This document shows, one piece after another, positions 53,757 to 61,470 of a stretch of 64,000 bases of DNA (position 1 is the stretch's first letter; each line of letters starts with the position of its first letter). Where the stretch lies: contig CAVWFN010000005.1 in NCBI GenBank assembly GCA_963754285.1, positions 124,001 to 188,000 of the forward strand, read 5' to 3'. The notes under the pieces are model-generated. The model ran no database searches. It saw only the letters and a list, made by a program, of their open reading frames with translations, and was not told where the DNA came from. Source of the DNA: RYN-133 sp963754285 (lineage in GTDB: Bacteria > Actinomycetota > Actinomycetes > Mycobacteriales > Jatrophihabitantaceae). Made by a program: the position numbers and the translations under genes.

Positions 53757-55091
53757 TCACCTCCGCTGGGGACGACCTCTGATCCTCCCAGACCGGCGAC
53801 GCGAACCCTGCATCGGCGCTGGCGCGTCGGCCGGCGTGAGGCGGGCAGCGAGCTCGGCGATCGCCTTGCGCAGTGGGCTGGACGGGCGCGCCTCACCCAG
53901 CGAGCGGCCCGTGGCCAGGGCGACGTCGAGCGACTCACGGTCATAGGGCAGCAGCGCGGTCGGGGTGAGCGCCGAGAACAACTCGAGCGCACCGACGAGC
54001 TCGGCGCGCGGATCGCCCGGCACGACCCCGCGCCGCACCTTGTTCAGCACCACCTTCGGTGCAGTGCCGACTTCGGCGTCACGCAATTCCGACAGCCCAC
54101 GAACCAGCCGCTGCATGCCCACGGGATCGGCCGCCCCGACCACCAGCACCTCGTCCGCGTCGTCGAGGACGGCCAGGGTCGCGCCGTTGCGCCGCGGTGC
54201 GAGCGAGTCGAAGGACAGCTCCTCGTCGGTCTCGAGACAGAACCCGCAGTCGACGACGGTCACGTCGGCCAATTGCCGCGCGGCGCCCAGCACGGACGCG
54301 ACGGCGGACGTGCGCAGTTCGGTCCAGCGGGCGGCCAGCGGAATGCCCGTGAGGACGCGCAGTTCTGCGCTCAGCTGCCAGCACAACCCGGCCAGGGTCG
54401 CGCCCGACAGCTTCGTCCCGGCTGCGAGCCGGCACGCGGCCGCCAGACCGGGCGACTCGTCGAGCAGCCCCAGCTCGGCGGCGATCGTGCCGCCGTAGAC
54501 ATCGGCGTCGACGAGCAGGCTCGACAGGCCGCGGCGCGCGAGTTCGTCCGCCAGGTTGATCGCGACGGTCGTGCGACCGGGCGCGCCGGTCGGTCCCCAC
54601 ACCGCGACCACCCGTCCGTGCCGGCTCGAGGTCGCCGTGTCGAGCTGGTCTCCGGCTCCCGGCGGGATCGCCATCGAGGTCGCGGGGTCGCCGAACATCC
54701 GGCCCGTGCGCGGCTGCTGCTGATCTCGTGCGGCGATTGCGCCGGCGGCCTCGGCCAGCACGCCGGCGATCACGCCGATGTCCGCGTCGTCGGGGACCAT
54801 GTAGTCGACGCCGAGGGCGGACAACCGCTGCTCGGCCTCGCTGTCGCCGCGGCGCGCCACGCCGACGACTGCGACCTCGGCGGCCACCAGCCGATCGACG
54901 GCATCGGCATCGAGGCGGCGCAGCTCGGCGGCCACGAGCGCGACCCGACCGAGCCCGGCCGCGGCCGCCGCCAACAGGTCGACCACATCGACGCAGCGGC
55001 GGGCAACCTGCACGGCCGGATTCGCGTCGAGCGCCGCGACGAGGCCGGCTTCCCACGAAGCGCCGCCACCGGCTATCAGTACCGGCAACAT
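53757..55091 (-). CDS. CpaE/Ssd-like ParA-MinD ATPase
   Basis: A 444-residue protein. Residues about 1-110 are a receiver-like domain (MLPVLIAGGGASWEAGLVAA), resembling CpaE. A MinD-type domain follows: AVWGPTGAPGRTTVAINLAD is the deviant Walker A with Arg in place of Lys, LLVDADVYGGTIA the Walker A', and VTVVDCGFCL the Walker B. Such proteins localise pili machinery or septum-site factors. The ATG at 55091 overlaps the SAF gene stop by 1 nt. No TadA or pilin gene is present in the window, so a full Tad pilus role is unsupported. Cys residues cluster in the second half. Confidence 0.85.
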   Translation of the reverse strand: MLPVLIAGGGASWEAGLVAALDANPAVQVARRCVDVVDLLAAAAAGLGRVALVAAELRRLDADAVDRLVAAEVAVVGVARRGDSEAEQRLSALGVDYMVPDDADIGVIAGVLAEAAGAIAARDQQQPRTGRMFGDPATSMAIPPGAGDQLDTATSSRHGRVVAVWGPTGAPGRTTVAINLADELARRGLSSLLVDADVYGGTIAAELGLLDESPGLAAACRLAAGTKLSGATLAGLCWQLSAELRVLTGIPLAARWTELRTSAVASVLGAARQLADVTVVDCGFCLETDEELSFDSLAPRRNGATLAVLDDADEVLVVGAADPVGMQRLVRGLSELRDAEVGTAPKVVLNKVRRGVVPGDPRAELVGALELFSALTPTALLPYDRESLDVALATGRSLGEARPSSPLRKAIAELAARLTPADAPAPMQGSRRRSGRIRGRPQRR

Positions 55092-55777
55092 CACGGAGTC
55101 GAGGACGGCGCGCACGCGTCGAGCGCGGGCAGGGCGGCCGACGAGCCGGGCCCGGCACCGGTGAGCACGCCGGCACGGATCGTCGCGTCCTGGATGGCGA
55201 GCGCGGCCACGACGCGTTGTGCCAGTTGGGCCGGCACGCTGACCACCACGTCCTGGCCTGTGCCTGACGTCGAGAATCCACCGCTGTCGGATGCGTGCAC
55301 GTCCTGGACGGTGACGTCGGGCAGCAGCACGACGCTCGGGCACGCCCTGCTCGAGAGCCACACCACGATCCGCTCGCCGCGTGTCAGCGTCGGTGCGGCA
55401 TCGGCCGCGAACGGAACGCTGACGGTGGTGGCCGTCGTCGCCGCGGCGAGCACCGCGGCCGGGACGAGTTCGCCCTTGCGCAGCGGCCGGTTGAGCGTCT
55501 TGCCTACGGCTTGGGTCGGATCGCTGAGATATGCGGCGTCGCGGCGGACGTCGTCGGGCAGCTGCACATCGATCTCGCGCACATCGCTTGCTTGCAGCCT
55601 CGTCCCGGCGGCCAGGTCACGGGTGACGGCGAGTTCCTTGTCGGTGTGCTTGGCATGCGAGACGACCACGGCACCGACGAGCACCGCAGCGAGAACGAGG
55701 ACGATCCCGAGCACGAGTCGCAGATCGAACCAGCGTGGTGTGCTGATCCGACGCGGCCGCGGCGACGGGTATTCCAC
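55091..55777 (-). CDS. SAF-domain protein (CpaB-like)
   Basis: A 228-residue membrane-anchored protein. One N-terminal transmembrane helix (about residues 20-42, LRLVLGIVLVLAAVLVGAVV) leads to an extracytoplasmic SAF domain, ELAVTRDLAAGTRLQASDVR, then LNRPLRKGELVPAAVL. A later beta-rich part with VVSVPAQLAQRVVAALAIQD resembles the RcpC/CpaB fold. It is first in a five-gene chain coupled by overlaps. Genes of this pair normally serve Tad/Flp pili; a reduced or repurposed form is inferred. Confidence 0.87.
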   Translation of the reverse strand: MEYPSPRPRRISTPRWFDLRLVLGIVLVLAAVLVGAVVVSHAKHTDKELAVTRDLAAGTRLQASDVREIDVQLPDDVRRDAAYLSDPTQAVGKTLNRPLRKGELVPAAVLAAATTATTVSVPFAADAAPTLTRGERIVVWLSSRACPSVVLLPDVTVQDVHASDSGGFSTSGTGQDVVVSVPAQLAQRVVAALAIQDATIRAGVLTGAGPGSSAALPALDACAPSSTP

Positions 55778-55820
55778 ACATCACATACTGCCCGAATCGG
55801 ACATCGCCAGCGACCGGAGC

Positions 55821-55829
55821 TGTGGACAA
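55821..55829 (-). promoter_or_regulatory. DnaA-box-like nonamer (TGTGGACAA on +)
   Basis: A perfect complement of TTGTCCACA, placed in the 91-bp space between the divergent SAF and BldC-like genes. It sits about 40 bp upstream of the BldC-like start. Binding is inferred. Confidence 0.4.
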
Positions 55830-55868
55830 CCAACCTCCGTTTCCACGCGGATGCCACACTGATCGACC

Positions 55869-56099
55869 GTGGCCTCCGATCGGTTCCTGACCCTCGCCGA
55901 CGTCGCCGACGTCCTCAACATCTCGGCGTCGCAGACCTACGCGCTGGTCCGCAACGGCGATCTCGAAGCGATCAAGATCGGCGGCCGCGGTCAGTGGCGA
56001 GTCGAGCGCGACAAGCTCGAGGCCTACATCGCTCGCATGTATGACGAGACCCGCACGTTCGTCGCGTCCCACCCGTTCACCGACGACGAGCAGCCCTAG
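55869..56099 (+). CDS. BldC-like helix-turn-helix (excisionase-family) DNA-binding protein
   Basis: A 76-residue protein. FLTLADVADVLNISASQTYA runs into LVRNGDLEAIKIGGRGQWRVERDKL, a MerR/excisionase-type winged HTH. Stand-alone proteins of this type (BldC family) control developmental and housekeeping promoters in actinobacteria. The GTG at 55869 starts it. No integrase or phage gene is nearby, so an excisionase role is unlikely. Its end converges on the next gene with 8 bp between. Confidence 0.87.
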   Translation: MASDRFLTLADVADVLNISASQTYALVRNGDLEAIKIGGRGQWRVERDKLEAYIARMYDETRTFVASHPFTDDEQP

Positions 56100-56107
56100 C
56101 CTGCGCC

Positions 56108-56668
56108 CTAGCCCGCACTGCGGCTGACGACGGCGACCGCGTCCAGCGGCACGAGCACCACGTCGCGCACGTCGCCGCGCCGGCGCGGCTCGCCCGGCGC
56201 ATGTCGGGCCACCTCGACGAAGTCGGCACCGACGCGATCGAGAGTCGCATCGAGGGTGGTTCCGTCGCGTAGTTGCAGCCGGACGGTGGAGCGGTCGCGG
56301 GCGATGCCACGCAATGCGCTGCGCAGCCCGAGCCGCGCCTGCACCAGACCGCCCGACTCGGGGACGGCCGAACCCCGCCCCAGCCCGGTCACGGACGCGA
56401 TCGCAGCCAGGGCGATCACACTCTCGCGGCTGCCGCCCGCCGCGAGCAGCATCCAGTCCGGACCGACGCGCTCGATGACACCCGCGAACGCCGCGCCGCC
56501 CAAGATCTGACCGCGCACGGTCGAGCCGAGCGCCGCGGCCAGTCGCTCGCGCATCCCGAGCGCGCCGACCTCGATACGAGTGCGTTCGGCGACCTCCGCC
56601 GCGCGCTCGGCGACATCGAGGGCAGCCGCCTGGGCTTCGAGATCGGCGAACAGATCGTCCCATCGCAC
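56108..56668 (-). CDS. conserved hypothetical protein, small beta-barrel repeats
   Basis: A 186-residue protein starting at GTG 56668. Residues about 5-45 are a helical, acidic segment (DDLFADLEAQAAALDVAERA). Two beta-rich modules follow, AGVIERVGPDWMLLAAGG and RLQLRDGTTLDATLDRVGADF, ending VVLVPLDAVAVVSRS. The repeated strand-turn pattern resembles Sm/SH3-like barrels, but I cannot assign a family. It often lies beside a BldC-like gene in actinobacteria, as here. It shares its strand with, and begins 40 bp after, the TetR gene stop. Function unknown. Confidence 0.75.
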   Translation of the reverse strand: MRWDDLFADLEAQAAALDVAERAAEVAERTRIEVGALGMRERLAAALGSTVRGQILGGAAFAGVIERVGPDWMLLAAGGSRESVIALAAIASVTGLGRGSAVPESGGLVQARLGLRSALRGIARDRSTVRLQLRDGTTLDATLDRVGADFVEVARHAPGEPRRRGDVRDVVLVPLDAVAVVSRSAG

Positions 56669-56708
56669 AGGGTCGAACCTAACCGGGGACGCGCGCGAGG
56701 GCAGGTGC

Positions 56709-57296
56709 TCAGGGGAACAGGACGCGCGCCGCCGCGCCGGCGCCTTCGACGCTCGACTCGCCGAACACGGCCAGTTGCAGGATGAACCCCGGAACGATCG
56801 ACATGACCAATCCCGCGATCGCCGCCGGCTCGACATCGGCCGGGAGCGCGCCGGTGGCCTGGTTTTCACGCACGATCTCGGCCAGGTCGGTCCGCATCCG
56901 GGCGATCTCGCCGGCGAACCAATCGGCCAGTTCGCGATTGCGCAGGGCCTCGCCCCACACGAGCACGGCGATCGCGCCGATGCCCTGCTCGGCGTGCTTG
57001 CGCGCGACGATCTGCAACACCTCGGCGAGTGCGGCGCCGAGTCCGTCCTCGTGCGGCCGCGCCGCAAGGGTGTGGACGACGTCGACGACCTCGGCCATGT
57101 TCTCCAGCGCGATCGCACGGATCATGTCGGTCTTGCCCGGGAAGTAGCGATAGACCGCGCCGGCGGACAGCCCGCTCTCGGCGAACAGGTCCTGCATCGA
57201 CGTCTCGTGGAACCCGTCGCGCAGGAAACAGCGCTTGGCAGCGTCGAGGATCTGCTCGCGGCGGGCGTCGCGGTGGGCCTGGCTGACCTTCGGCAT
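56709..57296 (-). CDS. TetR family transcriptional regulator
   Basis: A 195-residue repressor. REQILDAAKRCFLRDGFHET, then SMQDLFAESGLSAGAVYRYF and PGKTDM form the TetR HTH. A helical ligand domain follows (GIGAIAVLVWGEALRN, IAGLVMSIVPGFILQLAVFG). The ATG at 57296 is chosen because upstream in-frame sequence crosses the promoter. It is divergent from the ABC-2-like membrane gene, with two matching palindromes between them, so it likely represses itself and that membrane operon. A membrane-active or lipophilic inducer is a reasonable guess. Confidence 0.92.
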   Translation of the reverse strand: MPKVSQAHRDARREQILDAAKRCFLRDGFHETSMQDLFAESGLSAGAVYRYFPGKTDMIRAIALENMAEVVDVVHTLAARPHEDGLGAALAEVLQIVARKHAEQGIGAIAVLVWGEALRNRELADWFAGEIARMRTDLAEIVRENQATGALPADVEPAAIAGLVMSIVPGFILQLAVFGESSVEGAGAAARVLFP

Positions 57297-57317
57297 GTGG
57301 CCGATGATACATAAAAA

Positions 57318-57329
57318 ACGAATGTTCGT
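57318..57329. promoter_or_regulatory. candidate TetR operator 1
   Basis: ACGAATGTTCGT has 5-nt inverted arms (ACGAA/TTCGT) and the core GAATGTTC. It lies 22 bp from the tetR start and immediately before a TTGACA (57331-57336) facing the membrane operon, so bound repressor could block both directions. Confidence 0.6.
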
Positions 57330-57372
57330 CTTGACATCGGACGGGCGTCTTGGCACGCTCAGGAATGGAAAA

Positions 57373-57386
57373 AGAATGTTCATTCT
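57373..57386. promoter_or_regulatory. candidate TetR operator 2
   Basis: AGAATGTTCATTCT has 6-nt arms (AGAATG/CATTCT) and repeats the GAATGTTC core of the first site, 54 bp away. It ends 15 bp before the ATG of the membrane gene and just upstream of its GGAGGT ribosome site. Confidence 0.6.
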
Positions 57387-57401
57387 CCTTTGGAGGTAGC
57401 G

Positions 57402-58376
57402 ATGGCGCCCGAGCGCCTGACCGCACATCCGCCGTGGCGGCAGATTTTGATCGTCGCCGTTGTTGTGCCTGTCGTGCTGACTGTGGCGGTGCTGGCGTTC
57501 GCGTGGCCGGCCGCCCGCCTGCAGCCGCGCGACCTGCCGATCGGCGTGGTCGACTCGCCGGGCAGCCAGCACCTGGTCGCCGAGCTGACCACGTCCGAAC
57601 CCGGTGCGTTCCGCCTCGACACCTACCCCGACGACGCAGCCGCGCGCGCCGCCATCCGCACGCGCAGTAGCTACGGCGCGTTCGAACTCAGTCCGCACCA
57701 CCTCGTCGTGCTCGTGGCCGGCGCGGCCGGCCCCACCGTTGCCCAGCTGCTCGACTCGATCGCCGCCCACGTAGGCCAGAGCGCGTCAGTCGCGGTGAGT
57801 TCGGTCGATGTCGTGCCACTCTCGTCATCGGATCCGCGCGGTGTCGTGTTCAGTTCGGCGCTGCTGCCGTTGACGATCTGCAGCGTTCTCGTCGCGGCTG
57901 CCGTCGCTGTGTTGCTGCGCATGCGACCCGCCTGGCGCCAGAGCGTCGCCCTCGCGATCGTCAGCACTGCCGCAGCGAGCGCCGCCTATCTCATCGCCCA
58001 GCCGTTCCTCGGCGCACTCCCCCATGACGCGTGGGCGTCCTGGGGCGGCCTGGCATTGATCATCTTCTCGATCAGCGCGACCGTGGCAGGGCTCGTCGCA
58101 CTGGCCGGCGGTGCCGGGCTCGCAATCGGCGCCGCACTCATGATCTTCCTCGGCAACCCGTTCTCCGGCGTGACCTCAGCACCGGAGCTGCTGCCGAACG
58201 GCGCGCACTACCTCGGCCAGGCGCTGCCGCCCGGCGCGGGAGCACAACTGCTGCGCAGCGCTGCATACTTCGGCGGCGACGGCGCGACGGGCCACGTGGT
58301 GGTGCTCGTGGCCTGGGCCGTTGCCGGGATCGCCACGATCGCCGTCGGCCATCGCCTTCATCCCGAACCGAGCTGA
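57402..58376 (+). CDS. ABC-2-like / YhgE-type membrane protein
   Basis: A 324-residue integral membrane protein. TM1 is about residues 14-34 (ILIVAVVVPVVLTVAVLAFA). A ~120-residue extracytoplasmic domain (RDLPIGVVDSPGSQHLVAEL, SSYGAFELSP) precedes about five further helices in the second half. This is the topology of ABC-2 exporter and YhgE/Pip-type proteins, here with no ATPase gene beside it. GGAGGT 5 nt before the ATG at 57402 fixes the start. It is the first gene downstream of the TetR operators. Transport substrate unknown. Confidence 0.8.
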   Translation: MAPERLTAHPPWRQILIVAVVVPVVLTVAVLAFAWPAARLQPRDLPIGVVDSPGSQHLVAELTTSEPGAFRLDTYPDDAAARAAIRTRSSYGAFELSPHHLVVLVAGAAGPTVAQLLDSIAAHVGQSASVAVSSVDVVPLSSSDPRGVVFSSALLPLTICSVLVAAAVAVLLRMRPAWRQSVALAIVSTAAASAAYLIAQPFLGALPHDAWASWGGLALIIFSISATVAGLVALAGGAGLAIGAALMIFLGNPFSGVTSAPELLPNGAHYLGQALPPGAGAQLLRSAAYFGGDGATGHVVVLVAWAVAGIATIAVGHRLHPEPS

Positions 58377-58392
58377 GCAGACCAGAGGACTG

Positions 58393-59403
58393 ATGATGCG
58401 CGCACGACGAATCGCGGCACTGGTCGCTGGTGTCGCCCTGGTCGGCACCGAAGCGGTGCTGCTGCGCCATCCTCTCGCCGCGGCGTTCGCCGCGCTCGGC
58501 ACGGCCGACATCACCTGGGTGCTCGTCGCTGTCGTTGCCACCGCCGCGTCGATGAACGGTCTTGCCCGGGTCGAACGCCGCATGCTCCGCGCGGCAGGAC
58601 GCACCCTGTCGTTCCCGAGGATGGTCGGGCTCACCTACGCGGCGAACGCGCTCAATGCCACGCTGCCCGCCGGCAGCGCGATCTCGGTCGGCTTCGTCGT
58701 CAAACGCCTGCGCACGTGGGGAGCCACTCCGGCTGCGGCGGGCTTCACCGTCCTCGCTTCGGGAGCGCTGAGCTCGGCCACCTTCTTCGCACTTGCCGCC
58801 GTCGCCGCAGTGATCGGAGGCGGCTCGGCCATCGGGTACGCGAGCGGGTTGGCCGCAGTCGCGGCGGTGGTCCTGGCCGCGGTCGTCGTTGCTCGGGTCA
58901 AGCCGGCCTTGGTGCGCTCGGTCGCATCAAGGGCCGAGCGCGCGCTCACCCGGGTCTCCGCGCGAGCGGCCGCGGCCGTGCGCGGCGCACTGTCCGGGGT
59001 CACGTCGATCCGCCCACGCACGCGCGACTGGGCCGCCGGTGCCGGCTTCGCCGCGCTGAACTGGGTCGCCGACCTCGTCTGCCTGATCGCCGCCTGCCAC
59101 GCGGTCGGCGTGAGCGGAGCGGCCCCCGCGCTCGTGCTCACCGCGTACATCGCCGGGATGTCGGCGTCGAGCGTCGCGTTCCTGCCCGGCGGTTTCGGCG
59201 TCGTCGAGGTGGCCATGATCGGGACGCTGCACGCGGGTCACATCGGTATCGACGCCGCGACCGCCGCCGTCCTGATGTACCGGCTGGTCAGCACCGTGCT
59301 GGTCGTCTGCATCGGTTGGCTGGTCTGGTGGCTGACCGGCGGGCGATCCGACCGGCGCGAGGCCGCGTTCGACACGGCTGCCGAAGTCATCGCGGTGCCG
59401 TAG
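58393..59403 (+). CDS. UPF0104 / lysylphosphatidylglycerol synthase-like flippase-domain membrane protein
   Basis: A 336-residue polytopic membrane protein with about eight hydrophobic helices. LTYAANALNATLPAGSAISV and the late AYIAGMSASSVAFLPGGFGV with VEVAMI are the UPF0104/LPG-synthase TM-region signatures. It lacks the soluble aminoacyl-transferase domain. AGAGGA precedes the two ATGs at 58393/58396. It lies 16 bp after the ABC-2-like gene and is probably under the same TetR. A lipid flippase or anionic-lipid transport role is inferred. Confidence 0.88.
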   Translation: MMRARRIAALVAGVALVGTEAVLLRHPLAAAFAALGTADITWVLVAVVATAASMNGLARVERRMLRAAGRTLSFPRMVGLTYAANALNATLPAGSAISVGFVVKRLRTWGATPAAAGFTVLASGALSSATFFALAAVAAVIGGGSAIGYASGLAAVAAVVLAAVVVARVKPALVRSVASRAERALTRVSARAAAAVRGALSGVTSIRPRTRDWAAGAGFAALNWVADLVCLIAACHAVGVSGAAPALVLTAYIAGMSASSVAFLPGGFGVVEVAMIGTLHAGHIGIDAATAAVLMYRLVSTVLVVCIGWLVWWLTGGRSDRREAAFDTAAEVIAVP

Positions 59404-59429
59404 CCGTCGGCACATCTAGCATCTGCCAC

Positions 59430-60812
59430 ATGGACGTTCGGGTCATCAGCACCACCGAGCTCGGCGATCGCACTTACGTGATCGCTTCGGGCCACTCCGC
59501 CGTCGTCGTCGATGCCCAGCGCGACATCAACCGCGTACTCGAGGTGGTCAACCAGCTGGACGTGCGCGTGCAGCTCGTTCTCGAGACGCACATCCACAAC
59601 GACTACGTCACCGGCGGCCTGGCTCTCGCGCGGCGCACCGGCGCCGACTACGGCGTCTCGGCCGACGACGAGGTCGGCTTCGATCGGGTCGGGCTGCACG
59701 ACGGCGACGTCCTCGAAGCAGGCTCGTTGCGCGTGCGCGTCCTTGCCACCCCAGGACACACCGATCACCACCTGGCCTTCGCGGTGACCGACACAGCCGA
59801 TCCCGATGCAGCGCCGGCGGTGTTCACCGGGGGGTCGCTGCTCTACGGAAGCGTGGGGCGCACCGACCTGGTCGATCCCTCGCGCACACACGAACTGACC
59901 CACGCGCAATACCGCTCTGCCCGGCGTCTCGCGCAGGAGTTGCCGGCACAGACGCTCGTGTTTCCGACGCACGGATTCGGCAGCTTCTGCTCGGCGGGCG
60001 CTGCAACGGGCGGCGACACGAGCACGATCGGCGCCGAGCTCGATCACAACGACGCGCTGACCACGTCCGACGAGCAGACCTTCGTCGACACGCTCATCGC
60101 GAATCTGACCGCATACCCCGCCTACTACGCGCACATGGGGCCGTTGAACCGGCGCGGACCGGTCGAGCCGGACCTGACGCCGCCGCGAGCGATCGATCCG
60201 GCCGAGCTCGCCGAGCGCCTCGCCGCAGGCGAGTGGGTCGTCGACCTCCGCAGCCGCGTGGCATACGCAGCCGATCATCTCGCAGCGACCGTGTCGGTCG
60301 AGCTGGGCGACAAGTTCAGCACCTACGTCGGGTGGCTCTCGCCGTGGGACGGGCCGCTGACCCTGATCGGGGAGAGCCCGGAACAGATCGCCGAGGCCCG
60401 GTTGCAGCTGGTGCGCATCGGCATGGACGAGCTGGCCGGGGCGGCGACCGGTCGTCCGGATGTGCTCGCGGGAGCCGAAGCGCGGCGCAGCTATCCGCGG
60501 GTCGACTTCGCGACTGCGGTGGGCGAGCTGGGCGCCGACGGGGTCGTGGTCGATGTGCGCCGCGACGACGAATACGCCGACGGCCACGTCCGCGATGCGG
60601 TCCACATCCCGCTCGACCAGCTTGTCGCCCGTGTCGGCGAATTACCGGCGGGCCGGTTGTGGGTGCACTGCGCCAGCGGGTTCCGGGCGTCGATCGCGGC
60701 GAGCCTGCTCGATCGAGCGGGCCGCGACGTCGTCCATGTCGACGACGACTTCGAGAACGCGGCGGCAGCCGGCCTGTCGATCGAGCGCGAGGAGCCCGCG
60801 ACTATCGGCTGA
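59430..60812 (+). CDS. metallo-beta-lactamase fold / tandem rhodanese sulphur enzyme (persulfide dioxygenase-like)
   Basis: A 460-residue three-domain protein. Residues 1-235 are an MBL domain: ETHIHNDYVTGG replaces the canonical HxHxDH with HxHxDY, TPGHTDHH gives the next His, and FPTHGFGSFC the last. The first rhodanese (about 255-345) has no active-site Cys, reading LTLIGESPEQIAEA at the Cys position. The second (about 365-450) is intact: WVHCASGFRAS. Such fusions oxidise or relay sulphane sulphur from persulfides. It is the third gene of the TetR-controlled strand, 26 bp after the flippase-like gene. Confidence 0.88.
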   Translation: MDVRVISTTELGDRTYVIASGHSAVVVDAQRDINRVLEVVNQLDVRVQLVLETHIHNDYVTGGLALARRTGADYGVSADDEVGFDRVGLHDGDVLEAGSLRVRVLATPGHTDHHLAFAVTDTADPDAAPAVFTGGSLLYGSVGRTDLVDPSRTHELTHAQYRSARRLAQELPAQTLVFPTHGFGSFCSAGAATGGDTSTIGAELDHNDALTTSDEQTFVDTLIANLTAYPAYYAHMGPLNRRGPVEPDLTPPRAIDPAELAERLAAGEWVVDLRSRVAYAADHLAATVSVELGDKFSTYVGWLSPWDGPLTLIGESPEQIAEARLQLVRIGMDELAGAATGRPDVLAGAEARRSYPRVDFATAVGELGADGVVVDVRRDDEYADGHVRDAVHIPLDQLVARVGELPAGRLWVHCASGFRASIAASLLDRAGRDVVHVDDDFENAAAAGLSIEREEPATIG

Positions 60813-60820
60813 TCGCTCGC

Positions 60821-61216
60821 TCAGGCCGCGACGAGGACGAACTGCTCGAGACGGGCGACCAGTTCGCGCGGGCGGAACGGCTTCGGCAGGAAGTCGTCGC
60901 AGCCGGCGGCGTAGCCCGCGGCGATGTCTTGGTCAGCCGCTTCGGCGCTCACCATGAGCACCGGCGCACAGATCCGGTCGTCGGCCTTGATCCGCCGGCA
61001 GACTTCGTGCCCGTGCATGCCGGGCATCCGGACGTCGAGGACGTAGGCGAAAGGCGGGTCGGCCTGGGCGGCGGCGAGGGCGGGGATGCCGCCGTTGACC
61101 GACACGCACTGGTAGCCGGCCCGGGTGAGGACCGCGCAGATCAGCGCCCTGATGTCGTCATCGTCATCGACGACGAGCACCGTGTTGCGGTGGTGGTTCA
61201 CCGTGGTCTCCTTCAC
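60821..61216 (-). CDS. orphan response-regulator receiver domain
   Basis: A 131-residue stand-alone receiver. VLVVDDDDDIRALICAVLTR gives the acidic pocket, FAYVLDVRMPGMHG the phospho-accepting Asp, APVLMVSAEAADQDI the Thr/Ser switch, and DDFLPKPFRPREL the conserved Lys. No output domain or histidine kinase is nearby, so signalling would be through protein contact. It starts at 61216 and converges on the MBL-rhodanese gene with 8 bp between. Confidence 0.93.
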   Translation of the reverse strand: MKETTVNHHRNTVLVVDDDDDIRALICAVLTRAGYQCVSVNGGIPALAAAQADPPFAYVLDVRMPGMHGHEVCRRIKADDRICAPVLMVSAEAADQDIAAGYAAGCDDFLPKPFRPRELVARLEQFVLVAA

Positions 61217-61470
61217 GAGCGCGTCGGGGGGTGGTCCACCAGCGGGTGCCGATAGGACCCGCGCTCACAACATCGACACTAACGCTCAATCTTCAAGCGA
61301 CTATCTTTACCTAGCCAAATTTTTACGCAAACCACACACGACCGAACTGCAATGAAATCCGGCATCTCGGCCGACAGGCCGGTTGTCCACAGGACGGCGT
61401 AACTTCCGGTTGACTACTTCTCATTGGACGTTGTCTGATGCAAACGTAGGCAAACGAGAGGTAACGCAGC
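61217..61470. other. 254-bp divergent intergenic region with AT-rich patch and a DnaA-box-like site
   Basis: I see no gene here. An unusually AT-rich stretch (about 61290-61330) is followed by a 5-nt hairpin near 61367-61380. A perfect TTGTCCACA lies at 61383-61391 and a TTGACT at 61410-61415 that could be a -35 for the LysM gene. It serves the divergent receiver and LysM genes. Confidence 0.6.

Noticed and set aside
55869..56099. Phage excisionase indicating a prophage
   Set aside because: No integrase, phage structural gene or attachment repeats nearby; the protein fits the chromosomal BldC-like group.
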